A stretch of 64,000 bases of DNA from Acinetobacter sp. NIPH 2100 (GCF_000369805.1 NZ_KB850224.1:2040262-2104261); one strand, 5' to 3'. Counted from the stretch's first letter, positions 1 through 7,714 are shown. Notes: generated by a model from the sequence alone, not told the origin. Translations and numbers: made by a program.

Positions 1-1981
1 CACTTTTGTCAGGCAAATAGATATTGATACGACTGTCATCTGTAGGATCTGTATACTCGTAGATCAGCCCGTCATAGTCATCCATTAGACCAAAACTTAA
101 GTCTTTCTGATAAGTATCAGGATAAATATTTCTGAAATTGAACAGTAGTACAGAGTTATTCGTTGGCCGTTCAAAATACAATTTAAGTTTGTTGTTCTGA
201 CGGTAAGCCGTACAACCCACAGCATCACAGAGATTGGTCACCAGTTCTTCAAAGGATAAGTTTGTATCATCAATGGTTGCACAGAACTCAGCGGCAAGTG
301 GCGTACCGAAGTAATCCACTATCTCAAAGTAAGTACGGTAAATATTCTCTAAATCCAACTCATCAACGGTACGACGACCAATCTTGTCATCCAATGCCAT
401 AGAGACTAAAGCATCGGCAAAGCTTGATGTTGGAAATACCTCTTTCGTCATTTCTCCATTTTGATAAAAAGGAAGCATTCGCTGCAGATCAAAATTAATC
501 TTCCGCGTCTTAACCGATAAAGCACCTGTGGTGGCATAGGTTCTAGCGCGAAAAACCGTTTCAAACTCATAACGTGTACTTTGCAACGGGAAAGCACCAT
601 AGAGAGCTTGCCACTTCACCTCATCCACAACACTGGGCGCATTGATTACTCCAGTCACACGGCGTGCACGAACACTACAACGGCCCTGAAAGGTGGTCAT
701 ATCCAGCGTGACACCCACAGTCTGGCGTGATTTAGAGGATCCATTCATTTTGATCCGTTGAATCATTGGATTACCTAATGGCTCGCCTGCTACATTTACA
801 GGTGTAACTTCAACTTCAATCGTAACGTCCACATATCCCTGATTATTACCCTCATAAACTGCATAAAGACCATTACTCGCAACAAAGTTACAGAGCACAC
901 GGTTACGCTCAACATTGTCCAGGACAAATGGCCCAATCCATTTCTCGCCGATAGATACAATCCTTGGTGATAATTCAGCAGTTTTCTGAGTAGCAAGTTC
1001 TTTCAGTATCCACCAACCCAGATTGACTGCAGCAGGATTAGATAAAGTCATACGGTCATACCCGACCGACAAAACACTGTAGACACCATCCAGATGATAA
1101 AACTGGTTATTGAACCAGAAACCACTATTAGTGATTTCTACCCGATCATTACTCACGAACTTGGTGGTTAAATCCGTGAAATTTGATGCAGATCTTAAAA
1201 TCTCATTTGGATAACCAAATCTCAGGTGATTAGTGCCTTCAAGTACTTGTGTATCTGCTGACCGTAGGATCTGACCATTGACTGAATTCTGCTGTTGCAC
1301 GGACAAAGGTGGCGTTGTAATTTCACTACCAATCGAAAAGTACGGATTTCCATGAACGATGTCGATATCAGGGCTATACACCTCAATTGACGCACCAGCA
1401 ATATCGACAATATTGGTCTCACCGTCATACGCGCCTTTGATGTGATAATGACCACGGCCAATACACCCCACAATATGCTCGACCTCTACATTATTCTCAT
1501 ACACCTTGTAAGGCACAGCAATCAGGTCTGGCGTATCGTTCACTGCCCCAAATATCTCAGCAATCCGACCATTTACCCGCATCTTGTTCTCACGGTTAGA
1601 GAGCTCGTTATTGGCAGATGAGGATTGATTGTTATTTTGGTTGGTCTGGACAATCGAAGGCGTTGGCATCAATAAAGCGACAGCAACCCCAACCACCAAA
1701 GAAACCACTGCTGCAATGACTGCGGCGATGCCCTTGGGGTTTTCAATCACAATGAATGTGCCAGGTAGAAAATCCAGTTGCTTCAGATCATATGCATTTT
1801 TCGGAGTGACTTCATTGGCCACGGAAATTTCAGCATGTTCCATATCGCTTGGATTGTAGAAAATACGCAGATGCTCAGGCATGTGCTCATACTTTGCAGT
1901 CAACCATTGTCCTAAGGTGGCAGCCCGTTCAATCACTTTCTTTTCAGATAAAGGATCTTGTTTATAAATAATCTTAATCAT
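1..1981 (-). CDS. Phage tail tip / host specificity protein J-like (3' end outside window)
   Basis: Reading leftward from ATG at 1981 there is an open frame of 660 codons that runs off the window without a stop. The product begins MIKIIYKQDP. It has a hydrophobic stretch at about residues 83-105 (GIAAVIAAVVSLVVGVAVALL), followed by a Gln/Asn/Ser-rich linker and a long beta-rich body with 'MRVNGRIAEIFG' and 'RVTGVINAPSVVDEVKW'. This pattern fits the lambda J / TipJ family, the central tail-tip protein that contacts the receptor. The start overlaps the stop of the upstream NlpC-like gene by 8 bp, as in lambda K-I-J order. The C-terminal receptor-binding part is missing here. Confidence 0.88.
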   Translation of the reverse strand, partial: MIKIIYKQDPLSEKKVIERAATLGQWLTAKYEHMPEHLRIFYNPSDMEHAEISVANEVTPKNAYDLKQLDFLPGTFIVIENPKGIAAVIAAVVSLVVGVAVALLMPTPSIVQTNQNNNQSSSANNELSNRENKMRVNGRIAEIFGAVNDTPDLIAVPYKVYENNVEVEHIVGCIGRGHYHIKGAYDGETNIVDIAGASIEVYSPDIDIVHGNPYFSIGSEITTPPLSVQQQNSVNGQILRSADTQVLEGTNHLRFGYPNEILRSASNFTDLTTKFVSNDRVEITNSGFWFNNQFYHLDGVYSVLSVGYDRMTLSNPAAVNLGWWILKELATQKTAELSPRIVSIGEKWIGPFVLDNVERNRVLCNFVASNGLYAVYEGNNQGYVDVTIEVEVTPVNVAGEPLGNPMIQRIKMNGSSKSRQTVGVTLDMTTFQGRCSVRARRVTGVINAPSVVDEVKWQALYGAFPLQSTRYEFETVFRARTYATTGALSVKTRKINFDLQRMLPFYQNGEMTKEVFPTSSFADALVSMALDDKIGRRTVDELDLENIYRTYFEIVDYFGTPLAAEFCATIDDTNLSFEELVTNLCDAVGCTAYRQNNKLKLYFERPTNNSVLLFNFRNIYPDTYQKDLSFGLMDDYDGLIYEYTDPTDDSRINIYLPDKS

Positions 1982-2336
1982 AGTAACTGACCCGACTAAA
2001 CCCCATAGCCATTACGACTTGTTCAGATAAATAAGACACTCCGCCTTCCATTAGATGCAGAACCTTACCCCCACGAAAAAGCCCCACATGCGGGGGCTTG
2101 TTTCTTAGTCTTGGGTGGAAGGCAACAATACAGCCCTCCTTGGGCATGGGCAGCGGATTTAACAATTTCAATCGTGATGGTAAAAAAGTGATTTCGCCCT
2201 TAGGCTGCATAAACAACTCCAGTGCTTCACCACGGTCTATCTCATATAGATCCATTGCCGCCTCATGGGCAAAGTGAACGCAGTTATAACGTTCCTGATC
2301 ATATTGCCGATCGAGTAAATGGTCATGACTTTTCAT
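1974..2336 (-). CDS. NlpC/P60-like tail assembly protein (lambda K-like)
   Basis: A 120-aa protein with a probable papain-like catalytic Cys in 'YNCVHFAHEAA' (about residue 19) and a downstream His in 'PPHVGLFRGGKVLHL' (about residues 82-95). This is the order found in NlpC/P60 and CHAP-like amidase folds. In siphoviruses such a domain sits in the tail-tip assembly protein next to J and may locally open peptidoglycan at infection. ATGA overlap with the DUF1833 gene upstream and an 8-bp overlap with J downstream indicate translational coupling. The family match is from motif and position only. Confidence 0.7.
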   Translation of the reverse strand: MKSHDHLLDRQYDQERYNCVHFAHEAAMDLYEIDRGEALELFMQPKGEITFLPSRLKLLNPLPMPKEGCIVAFHPRLRNKPPHVGLFRGGKVLHLMEGGVSYLSEQVVMAMGFSRVSYYD

Positions 2337-2839
2337 AAAGCTCCCTTGAGACCAGTGAAGCGATCTAGTGAGAAGATATCACCTGTCTTGGCGGTATTCA
2401 GTCGTGGTGATTCAGCTTTAAAGGTTACCGCTTTGTGATCCATGGCCACACCTGAGAGTTGCAGTCCAAGCAGGTAATACATCGGTGAATTGAGATTGTC
2501 TGAGCTGTAGAGTCGATAATTAACCGTTGGCTTAATGTCGGGATATTGACCCTCCATCACCCGCTCAAATTCGTCAGGCAACACATCACCTAACCCAGAG
2601 ATTGAAATCGATAATGACTGGTCCAGATCGCCGAGCATGCCCGATCTCTGAATCTTTGCTGGTAGATATTCATAGAACAGTTGACTGCCATCAGATTGAT
2701 GGCGCACATATACACCTTGATCATCATTGCGGACAACCCGATAGGTATTTATAAAAGATGGATGTGTCAGTTCAATACACTCCAGTTGGTAAATATCAAC
2801 CGTGCGATTGAGAAAAAACTTTGCGTATTCCTGATCCAT
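2333..2839 (-). CDS. DUF1833 family minor tail protein (lambda L-like position)
   Basis: 168 aa when started at the ATG at 2839, whose A is the last base of the upstream stop (TAATG coupling). An upstream in-frame ATG at 2851 is possible but lies inside the previous gene. The sequence 'LNRTVDIYQLECIELTHPSF' followed by 'SGLGDVLPDEFERVM' is typical of the DUF1833 family. These proteins occupy the minor tail position upstream of the NlpC/P60 and J genes in many Acinetobacter and other gammaproteobacterial siphophages. It likely helps form the tail tip; biochemical function is not established. Confidence 0.8.
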   Translation of the reverse strand: MDQEYAKFFLNRTVDIYQLECIELTHPSFINTYRVVRNDDQGVYVRHQSDGSQLFYEYLPAKIQRSGMLGDLDQSLSISISGLGDVLPDEFERVMEGQYPDIKPTVNYRLYSSDNLNSPMYYLLGLQLSGVAMDHKAVTFKAESPRLNTAKTGDIFSLDRFTGLKGAL

Positions 2840-3237
2840 TACACCACCCAATCTTTAATTAAAGCCTGATCAGCATTCGGATCCCGCTGATTTTGTACTA
2901 CCTCCAACTGGGCATTGACCCGATACAAGTTACCATTGACCTCATTGGTCTTGAATGAGTTGGGGATAAAGTTGCACTGGTACTGCTGACGTGTGCCCTG
3001 ATCGATTACCAGATCTGCATAGAATGAAGCTGGCATAGTCTGGTAGATCCGCCAAAAGGCCATCATCTTATTGAAGTCGGCTTTGCTTAAGTTCCAATTC
3101 ACATCAACAATATGGCTATTACGCTTTACATCGATGTAATAGCGGCCACGACCACCATCAAACTGCTGACGCTTCACATCATCACCTGGTGTCACGCCAT
3201 AACCATTGGTTTGAGGATTAAGTTTTAACTTGTACAT
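2839..3237 (-). CDS. Minor tail protein, family not assigned (lambda M-like position)
   Basis: 132 aa. Begins MYKLKLNPQTNGYGVTPGDD and contains 'SHIVDVNWNLSKADFNKMMAFWRIYQ', which resembles small tail-tip proteins that bridge the tape measure end and the J hub. The position between the tape measure side and DUF1833 suggests an M-like role. It is followed by a TAATG-coupled gene and preceded by a bidirectional hairpin at 3261-3287, so it probably starts the tail-tip subcluster, or re-starts it after the accessory insert at 3.3-7.7 kb. Confidence 0.6.
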   Translation of the reverse strand: MYKLKLNPQTNGYGVTPGDDVKRQQFDGGRGRYYIDVKRNSHIVDVNWNLSKADFNKMMAFWRIYQTMPASFYADLVIDQGTRQQYQCNFIPNSFKTNEVNGNLYRVNAQLEVVQNQRDPNADQALIKDWVV

Positions 3238-3260
3238 AACTTTCCTTCAGGTAATAAAAT

Positions 3261-3287
3261 AAAAAATCCGCACTCGGCGGATTTTTT
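3261..3287. terminator. Bidirectional intrinsic terminator
   Basis: Stem of TCCGC/GCGGA with an A-run before and a T-run after, so it can act on either strand. It lies between the DUF1353 gene and the tail-tip genes. Confidence 0.8.
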
Positions 3288-3316
3288 AACTTTATTAAAA
3301 AAATGTTTTAATTCAA

Positions 3317-4015
3317 TTATTCATAGATAGATTGATTTCCAACAAAGTCCTCTATATTTTGCGTACTATTCAGAATATCAGGTCGTAGTTCCGCAGCTTT
3401 TTTTTCGATTTCCTCTAAAGATATGTCTGGATTAGATGAAATAGTCTGATCTAATTCAATATAATCATTTATGAACTCAATTGAATCTGGTTCTAATTTG
3501 TTAGCAACATGGAGTGTTTCAATAGATATTGCCCCAAAGGACTTTACGCATACACTCTCTTTGTAGCCATTACATGGTTGACCTTTAATTTTTTTTATCC
3601 AAACATTACTACCAACAAGTACAGCACCAAACATTAATTTAGCTTTTGCTACATCTACTTTCGAAGCTAGCAATGCATCATAAAACATTCTATTCGTTTG
3701 ATACCAACTTCGTACATGTTGTCTGCAATAGTGATCATGTAATACAACAGCTTTCATAATCTCTGGTTCAAATCTTTGAACTAAAATTTTTACTGGTTTT
3801 TCAATTACCTTGGGTATTGTTGCTCCATCAGTTTCTGTTCCCGCCTCAGCGTACCAAACTAGACCATTAGGATCCGTAAATTTTATGGACTCAATAGTGA
3901 AGCATTTTTCAACTTTTTCACAATCAATTGGTGTGAGCTTAACCTCACCTTCAAATTCAGCAAATACATTCATTGATGTGATCAAAAGTGCACTAAATGC
4001 AAGAAATTTTTTCAT
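3317..4015 (-). CDS. Exported DUF1353 family protein
   Basis: 232 aa with a clear signal peptide (MKKFLAFSALLITSMNVFA, cleavage probably after FA). The body carries the DUF1353 pattern: 'DPNGLVWYAEAGTETDGATIP' followed by 'KAVVLHDHYCRQHV' and 'TNRMFYDALLASKV'. DUF1353 proteins are common near phage tail and lysis genes and have no settled function. Here the signal peptide places it in the periplasm, which makes a superinfection-exclusion or envelope role possible. Two Cys in 'GQPCNGYKESVCVKS' could form a disulfide. It lies 19 bp after the next exported gene and is probably co-transcribed with it. Confidence 0.75.
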   Translation of the reverse strand: MKKFLAFSALLITSMNVFAEFEGEVKLTPIDCEKVEKCFTIESIKFTDPNGLVWYAEAGTETDGATIPKVIEKPVKILVQRFEPEIMKAVVLHDHYCRQHVRSWYQTNRMFYDALLASKVDVAKAKLMFGAVLVGSNVWIKKIKGQPCNGYKESVCVKSFGAISIETLHVANKLEPDSIEFINDYIELDQTISSNPDISLEEIEKKAAELRPDILNSTQNIEDFVGNQSIYE

Positions 4016-4034
4016 TTTAATTCCCTAACTTTTT

Positions 4035-4736
4035 TTATTTTTCAATTAGATTAGTACTAAACATTAGCATATAACTATTTTCTGATTGCTCTCGATATTT
4101 AATATCAGAAAATTGGCTTGGTAATGGCTTGCCATCTTCAATTCCTGAAGCCAGTTTTTTAGTTTGGTGATTAACCCAGCCAACGCCGAGACTATAACTT
4201 CTATTTTTTGTTTTGAATGTCACTTGTGGACCTATAGCGAATCCTCTTAATAAACTTGAAGTCGCATTTGCATCGAATAGTTTTGCTCCAACAAAGCCCC
4301 CATAGCAAACCTTTACATTTCCATCATTTACTGGCTGTCCACAAATTGTGTCTTTTTCTTTGTTCACAAAATTTCGCCAAGCCATAGACCAGTTTGCTGT
4401 AAACCACAAACTTGGTACAGTTCTATATTCTTTATCAATACTCACGATACGATCTGTACCATTTGTTGTAGCAGTGTCGATATAATTCCCCTGTCTGTAT
4501 TGTTCAACCCCAATACCTAGACCAAGCCCCATAAATGATGATTTTCCATCGCTATCGTCAACAACAGGAAAAGGATTATTTGTTTTTTCAGGATCTTTAG
4601 GTTTCTCCTCTACCTTGTTCCCAGCTTCTTGATTGTTTTTTTCATCTATGGGGTTGGTATTTGTGCCTCCAAAACAACCAAATGCAATAGTCGACAATAA
4701 GACCCCAACAAACATTTTATTCACAGATTTTTTCAT
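4035..4736 (-). CDS. Putative lipoprotein with beta-rich body
   Basis: 233 aa. The N-terminus MKKSVNKMFVGVLLSTIAFGC reads as a signal peptide with a possible lipobox (AFGC). A low-complexity Asn/Glu/Pro-rich linker follows (residues about 28-60), then a body with alternating aromatic strands ('SLWFTANWSMAWRNFV', 'NRSYSLGVGWVNHQTKK') suggesting an outer-membrane-associated beta structure. No named family recognised. Its start lies 20 bp from a 21-bp element also found upstream of the L,D-transpeptidase gene (see 4757-4777), so these exported genes may be co-regulated and expressed from the lysogen. Confidence 0.65.
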   Translation of the reverse strand: MKKSVNKMFVGVLLSTIAFGCFGGTNTNPIDEKNNQEAGNKVEEKPKDPEKTNNPFPVVDDSDGKSSFMGLGLGIGVEQYRQGNYIDTATTNGTDRIVSIDKEYRTVPSLWFTANWSMAWRNFVNKEKDTICGQPVNDGNVKVCYGGFVGAKLFDANATSSLLRGFAIGPQVTFKTKNRSYSLGVGWVNHQTKKLASGIEDGKPLPSQFSDIKYREQSENSYMLMFSTNLIEK

Positions 4737-4756
4737 TTTTAAACCATTTTTTGATT

Positions 4757-4777
4757 ATTGTTCTTTTAATAAACAAT
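4757..4777 (-). promoter_or_regulatory. 21-bp promoter/operator repeat, copy 1
   Basis: An exact copy of the 21 bases at 7715-7735. On the minus strand it reads ATTGTT-N9-AACAAT, an inverted repeat overlapping a possible -10 region. TTGACG upstream can serve as -35. It lies about 20 bp before the start codon of the lipoprotein gene. Confidence 0.6.
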
Positions 4778-4870
4778 AGTTTAACCTCTTACGTCAACAA
4801 ATAAAAAACAGACCTACTTAACTGTTATATAAGATAAAAAAATGGTACGAATTGACAAATTTTGACTATA

Positions 4871-4893
4871 AAAAAACCACCCCGAAAGGTGGC
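4871..4893 (-). terminator. Intrinsic terminator (minus strand)
   Basis: CCACC/GGTGG stem with a CCGAAA-type loop and a T-run on the minus strand. The stem and loop are identical to the terminator at 7767-7790. Confidence 0.8.
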
Positions 4894-4913
4894 TTGATTA
4901 GATTAAGTATGAT

Positions 4914-5210
4914 TTATGATTTGCTATCTACTTCGGCTTGGTAATGGTCTTCCTGCTTTTTACTAAACTCAAGTGAGTCCTGAATCATGCTTTCAGTGAT
5001 TCGAAAAAGCCTAATGAGCTCTTTGAATACGGATTCAGGAACGTTATAGACCTTGCCCACATATTCAATGGTTCGCTCTTGCTTATGCTGGATTGCATCA
5101 AGCATTGCAGCAATATCGGAAACTTGCTCGTATGCTAATGCAAAGCCTTCTGCAACATCACTTGCATCATAGGCTTGATTTTTACTTCCTATCTGTACCA
5201 TACTGTTCAT
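4914..5210 (-). CDS. Hypothetical phage protein
   Basis: 98 aa from the ATG at 5210 (MVQIGSKN shortly after the start), preceded by GGAG. A TTG start at 5261 would add 17 residues but would place the start inside a hairpin (AAGCCC...GGGCTT, about 5231-5280). The body is helical: 'ASDVAEGFALAYEQVSDIAAMLDAIQHKQERTIEYVGKVY'. No family recognised. It is the last gene of the leftward antirepressor operon and ends just before a terminator, so it is probably expressed with the Rha/KilAC gene. Confidence 0.55.
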   Translation of the reverse strand: MNSMVQIGSKNQAYDASDVAEGFALAYEQVSDIAAMLDAIQHKQERTIEYVGKVYNVPESVFKELIRLFRITESMIQDSLEFSKKQEDHYQAEVDSKS

Positions 5211-5290
5211 GTTGTTTATTACTCCATGTGATGACAATGCTAAGCCCTTTGATTCCTGCAAGTTTCGTGAGGGCTTTTTTATTGCCTGAA

Positions 5291-6001
5291 TTATGCATTT
5301 TGATTTCCTAATAGCTTTGAAAGCTTAGTCAGCCCCTTTGAGGTTACTCTCACCTGCTCCGTGATTTTAGCTGAGCCATCTCCACGGGTGATTTCGGTTA
5401 CCTTATGTTCTAAGTACCCAGACTGAACTTTTTCTTGGTAGCCCAAGTAATGTGCTGAGCCTGTACGTTTATAAATCCACTGTTTTTGATTCAGCCATGA
5501 GATCAGATCTTTCGGTCGCATTTGTAATGCTTTCGCTGTATCTGTTAGGCATAAGCTACCATCTGCTGTCGCAATACGATCAAAAGCTTCAACTGTTGGC
5601 TGCATAACTTCTACTTGCTGTTCTAGCTCGATTACTTTTTCTGAATATGTCAGTAAGGCATTTCGCAAAGTATGTGGATCTGCCAATAGTTTCATTGGAT
5701 CAATTGGTTTAGCAACTTGAGCTTCTAGTTCCTGCCAACGATCTACTAAGCGAGCTGTGAACTCTGGGCAAAGTTGAGCAACGACAATGATGCTGTCCCG
5801 TTTACCTTGTTCACCTGTGAATACGAAAAATGTACTTGGTCGACCTGCTGTAGGCTTTTCCTCAATTTGAGGAGAAGTAATAACACCTTGGTTTACAAGA
5901 GTTTCAATCGTGCGCTTAACATTATCATGGCGCTTTTCTACAAGTTCAGAAATTTCTAAACTTGTCATTGATTGAGTTAACACTGGGATAATTGCATTCA
6001 T
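5291..6001 (-). CDS. Phage antirepressor: Rha N-terminus, KilAC C-terminus
   Basis: 236 aa. Residues about 8-110 match the Rha regulatory domain ('SLEISELVEKRHDNVKRTIE', then a Gly-Arg-Pro-Ser loop and 'CPEFTARLVDRWQELE'). Residues about 140-231 match the KilAC antirepressor domain ('LCLTDTAKALQMRPKDLISWL', 'QKQWIYKRTGSAHYLGYQEK', 'VTSKGLTKLSKLL'). Proteins of this build act as Ant-type antirepressors or lytic regulators. It lies downstream of a 40-aa ribbon-helix-helix gene and opposite a divergent Arc/Mnt-like repressor. That is the arrangement of mnt / arc-ant in P22 immI. The target repressor is not known; the CI protein at 34.3 kb is the obvious candidate. Confidence 0.85.
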   Translation of the reverse strand: MNAIIPVLTQSMTSLEISELVEKRHDNVKRTIETLVNQGVITSPQIEEKPTAGRPSTFFVFTGEQGKRDSIIVVAQLCPEFTARLVDRWQELEAQVAKPIDPMKLLADPHTLRNALLTYSEKVIELEQQVEVMQPTVEAFDRIATADGSLCLTDTAKALQMRPKDLISWLNQKQWIYKRTGSAHYLGYQEKVQSGYLEHKVTEITRGDGSAKITEQVRVTSKGLTKLSKLLGNQNA

Positions 6002-6033
6002 GCTTTTACCTCTTTAGTTTGATTTACCATTAA

Positions 6034-6156
6034 CTAAACTGCTTTATTGATTAAATAATTCATTGAGCGTTCTTCTTGCTGAGCTTTCGCTTTCAGCTTC
6101 TTGTGTAAGTCAGCATCAAGCCGACCTTTGATATATACAAATTTTATAGATTTCAT
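6034..6156 (-). CDS. 40-aa ribbon-helix-helix protein (Arc-like)
   Basis: A 40-aa frame from ATG at 6156, preceded by GGAG at good spacing. The product begins MKSIKFVYIKGRLDADLHKK and ends ERSMNYLINKAV. A short strand, then 'ADLHKKLKAKAQQEERSMNYLINKAV', is the ribbon-helix-helix pattern of Arc/ParD/HicB-type DNA-binding proteins; compare Arc 'EENGRSVNSEI'. It is 32 bp upstream of the Rha/KilAC gene and starts within 15 bp of the first of three palindromes. By analogy with P22 it would hold the place of Arc, a fast-acting brake on the antirepressor promoter. Confidence 0.68.
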   Translation of the reverse strand: MKSIKFVYIKGRLDADLHKKLKAKAQQEERSMNYLINKAV

Positions 6157-6169
6157 TTCTGCTCCATAT

Positions 6170-6255
6170 GCCACAAATTGTGGCATATAATAAATATAGC
6201 CACACATTGTGGTATTGTAAATAGATAGATTAATATATTTGCCACTTTTTGTGGC
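6170..6255. promoter_or_regulatory. Three-palindrome divergent operator for the immI-like region
   Basis: Three sites share the form GCCAC-N5-GTGGC. Site 1 is 6170-6184 and extends to a 19-bp symmetric site. Site 2 is 6199-6213 (GCCAC...GTGGT). Site 3 is 6241-6255. Centre spacings are 29 and 42 bp. Site 2 overlaps a possible rightward -35 (TTGTGG, 6207-6212) with TAATAT at 6231-6236. Site 3 ends 11 bp before the repressor ATG at 6267. The likely ligands are the two ribbon-helix-helix proteins encoded on either side. Confidence 0.8.
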
Positions 6256-6266
6256 ATGAGGTAAAT

Positions 6267-6620
6267 ATGAGCAACCAAACTGACCACACTATTGTGAGAT
6301 TGCGTGTTCCGCCAGAATTAAAAAAACAAATAGAAGAAGCTGCTGAATATAATAATCGCTCTCAAAGTGCAGAGATGGTCGCAAGACTAGAGAAAAGTTT
6401 TGACACAAGCATTGATTCTGATTTGGTTAAAGATATAAAAATTACCATGCTTCAAAATCAGCTATCTGAATCAATGAAGATGATGGATATACTTCATGGT
6501 TACTTCAATTCAATGCTTCATGGAAAGCAAGATGAATACATGGAAACTGTATTTAGTAAGTACCCAACTCTAAAAGAGATCTACGAGTCTAATGATGACT
6601 TATCAAAAAAAACCGACTGA
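6267..6620 (+). CDS. Arc/Mnt family DNA-binding repressor
   Basis: 117 aa from ATG at 6267, which follows GAGG at good spacing. An upstream in-frame ATG at 6249 lies inside operator site 3 and has no clear ribosome site. Residues 1-45 form a ribbon-helix-helix domain: 'TIVRLRVPPELKKQIEEAAEYNNRSQSAEMV', very close in layout to P22 Mnt and Arc. The C-terminal half ('KITMLQNQLSESMKMMDILHGYF') is helical and probably oligomerises the protein, as in Mnt. Divergent from the 40-aa RHH/antirepressor operon. Expected role: repress the antirepressor promoter in the lysogen. Confidence 0.85.
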   Translation: MSNQTDHTIVRLRVPPELKKQIEEAAEYNNRSQSAEMVARLEKSFDTSIDSDLVKDIKITMLQNQLSESMKMMDILHGYFNSMLHGKQDEYMETVFSKYPTLKEIYESNDDLSKKTD

Positions 6621-6673
6621 CTTTAATATAATTCTCACAATATAAAATAGCCCCTTACAGCCAAGGATGTTTT

Positions 6674-7168
6674 ATGCTGCTAAATAGAAAACTACAAAAC
6701 TCCATTTTGCATATTGCTGCAAGTTGTTACCCAACCTCAGCAAATCACGAATTAAATGAAATTTATGAACCTTTAGAAGAAAAAGAACTGGCCGCTAACC
6801 TCAAATATTTAGAACAAAATAGATTAATAGAGAAAGGTTCAGTACAAATTTCACTTGATGGTTTTTATAGTTTTGGCGGTGTGACCATTACAAATATTGG
6901 TATGGATTTCCTAGCTGATGATGGTGGACTTTCTGCCATTCTCGGAGTTGTAACCATTAAGTTTGAAACAGACACTTTAAAAGCAATTTTAGAAAATAGA
7001 ATTAATCAATCAGACTTACCTCAAGAGCAAAAAAGAGCTATGAACCTTGCACTCGATGAGTTACCAGCCGAGGGTATAAAGCACCTTACTACAAAATTAT
7101 TAGATGAAGGGCTTGAGAATCTTCCGAGTGCGCTTATTTTGATTTCAACATATCTAGGACTTTCTTAG
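6674..7168 (+). CDS. Hypothetical protein with winged-helix-like N-terminus
   Basis: 164 aa, with AAGGATG before the ATG. The N-terminal 60 residues ('EKELAANLKYLEQNRLIEKGSVQIS') resemble a winged-helix unit. A glycine-rich turn follows ('DGFYSFGGVTITNIGMDFLADDGGLSAILG'). The C-terminal part is helical and ends in a hydrophobic helix (ALILISTYLGLS). It is 53 bp after the Arc/Mnt-like gene on the same strand and followed by an intrinsic terminator, so the two form a rightward lysogen-expressed unit inside a leftward late operon. In P22 the corresponding spot carries the superinfection-exclusion gene sieA. No sequence family recognised. Confidence 0.6.
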   Translation: MLLNRKLQNSILHIAASCYPTSANHELNEIYEPLEEKELAANLKYLEQNRLIEKGSVQISLDGFYSFGGVTITNIGMDFLADDGGLSAILGVVTIKFETDTLKAILENRINQSDLPQEQKRAMNLALDELPAEGIKHLTTKLLDEGLENLPSALILISTYLGLS

Positions 7169-7181
7169 AGTCCAAGCAAAG

Positions 7182-7204
7182 AAGCCCCTCAGGGCTTTTC
7201 TTTT
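7182..7204 (+). terminator. Intrinsic terminator of the rightward Arc/Mnt-like unit
   Basis: AAGCCC/GGGCTT stem followed by TTTTCTTTT on the plus strand, directly after the stop at 7168. Confidence 0.75.
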
Positions 7205-7214
7205 ATCTGTTTTT

Positions 7215-7697
7215 TTAAGGACTAATTTCAATTGGTGTATCTTTTTTAACTGAATCATAGACAGTTTTCATATCTTTATTTGTTAGTGCAATACATCCAT
7301 CTGTCCAATTAAATCTTTGAGATATAAATGATAAGCCGCCAAATCCATTTTTCTGTCCATGTATCATAATGTCTCCACCTGGCTTAACTTTCCGTTTCGC
7401 CGCAGATTGCTTATCAGCTTCGTTAGGATATGATATGTGTAACCCTAGATAATACTTACTATTAGGATTTTTCCAGTCAATAGTATATTTACCTTCTGGT
7501 GTCTTAAAATCACCTTCCTGTTGTTTATGCCCCTTGGGATTCTTTCCAAAAACTACATTAAATTCTTTTTCTACTTTCCCATCACTGATCAAATAAAGCT
7601 TTTTTTCACTTTTAGAAACCTTAATTAAATTAATTTCACCAGCAGATACAAAAACAGATACAAAAACAGATATTACCAATAAAACAAAACTTCTCAT
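7215..7697 (-). CDS. Prophage-encoded exported L,D-transpeptidase (YkuD domain)
   Basis: 160 aa. The first 19 residues are a signal peptide (MRSFVLLVISVFVSVFVSA). The YkuD domain fills the rest: 'IKVSKSEKKLYLISDGKVEKEF' at the start, then 'GDFKTPEGKYTI', 'MIHGQKNGFGG' (catalytic-site His) and 'NWTDGCIALTN' (catalytic Cys at about residue 136). It has no separate anchoring domain. Such enzymes cross-link or trim peptidoglycan in the periplasm. In a lysogen it could alter the cell wall against other phages. Shares a 21-bp promoter element with the lipoprotein gene at 4035-4736. Function in the phage is inferred only. Confidence 0.88.
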   Translation of the reverse strand: MRSFVLLVISVFVSVFVSAGEINLIKVSKSEKKLYLISDGKVEKEFNVVFGKNPKGHKQQEGDFKTPEGKYTIDWKNPNSKYYLGLHISYPNEADKQSAAKRKVKPGGDIMIHGQKNGFGGLSFISQRFNWTDGCIALTNKDMKTVYDSVKKDTPIEISP

Positions 7698-7714
7698 AAA
7701 TCTCTCCTTTTATA

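Noticed and set aside
5231..5280. AAGCCC...GGGCTT hairpin with plus-strand T-run
   Set aside because: No plus-strand gene reads into it; used only as an argument against the TTG start at 5261.
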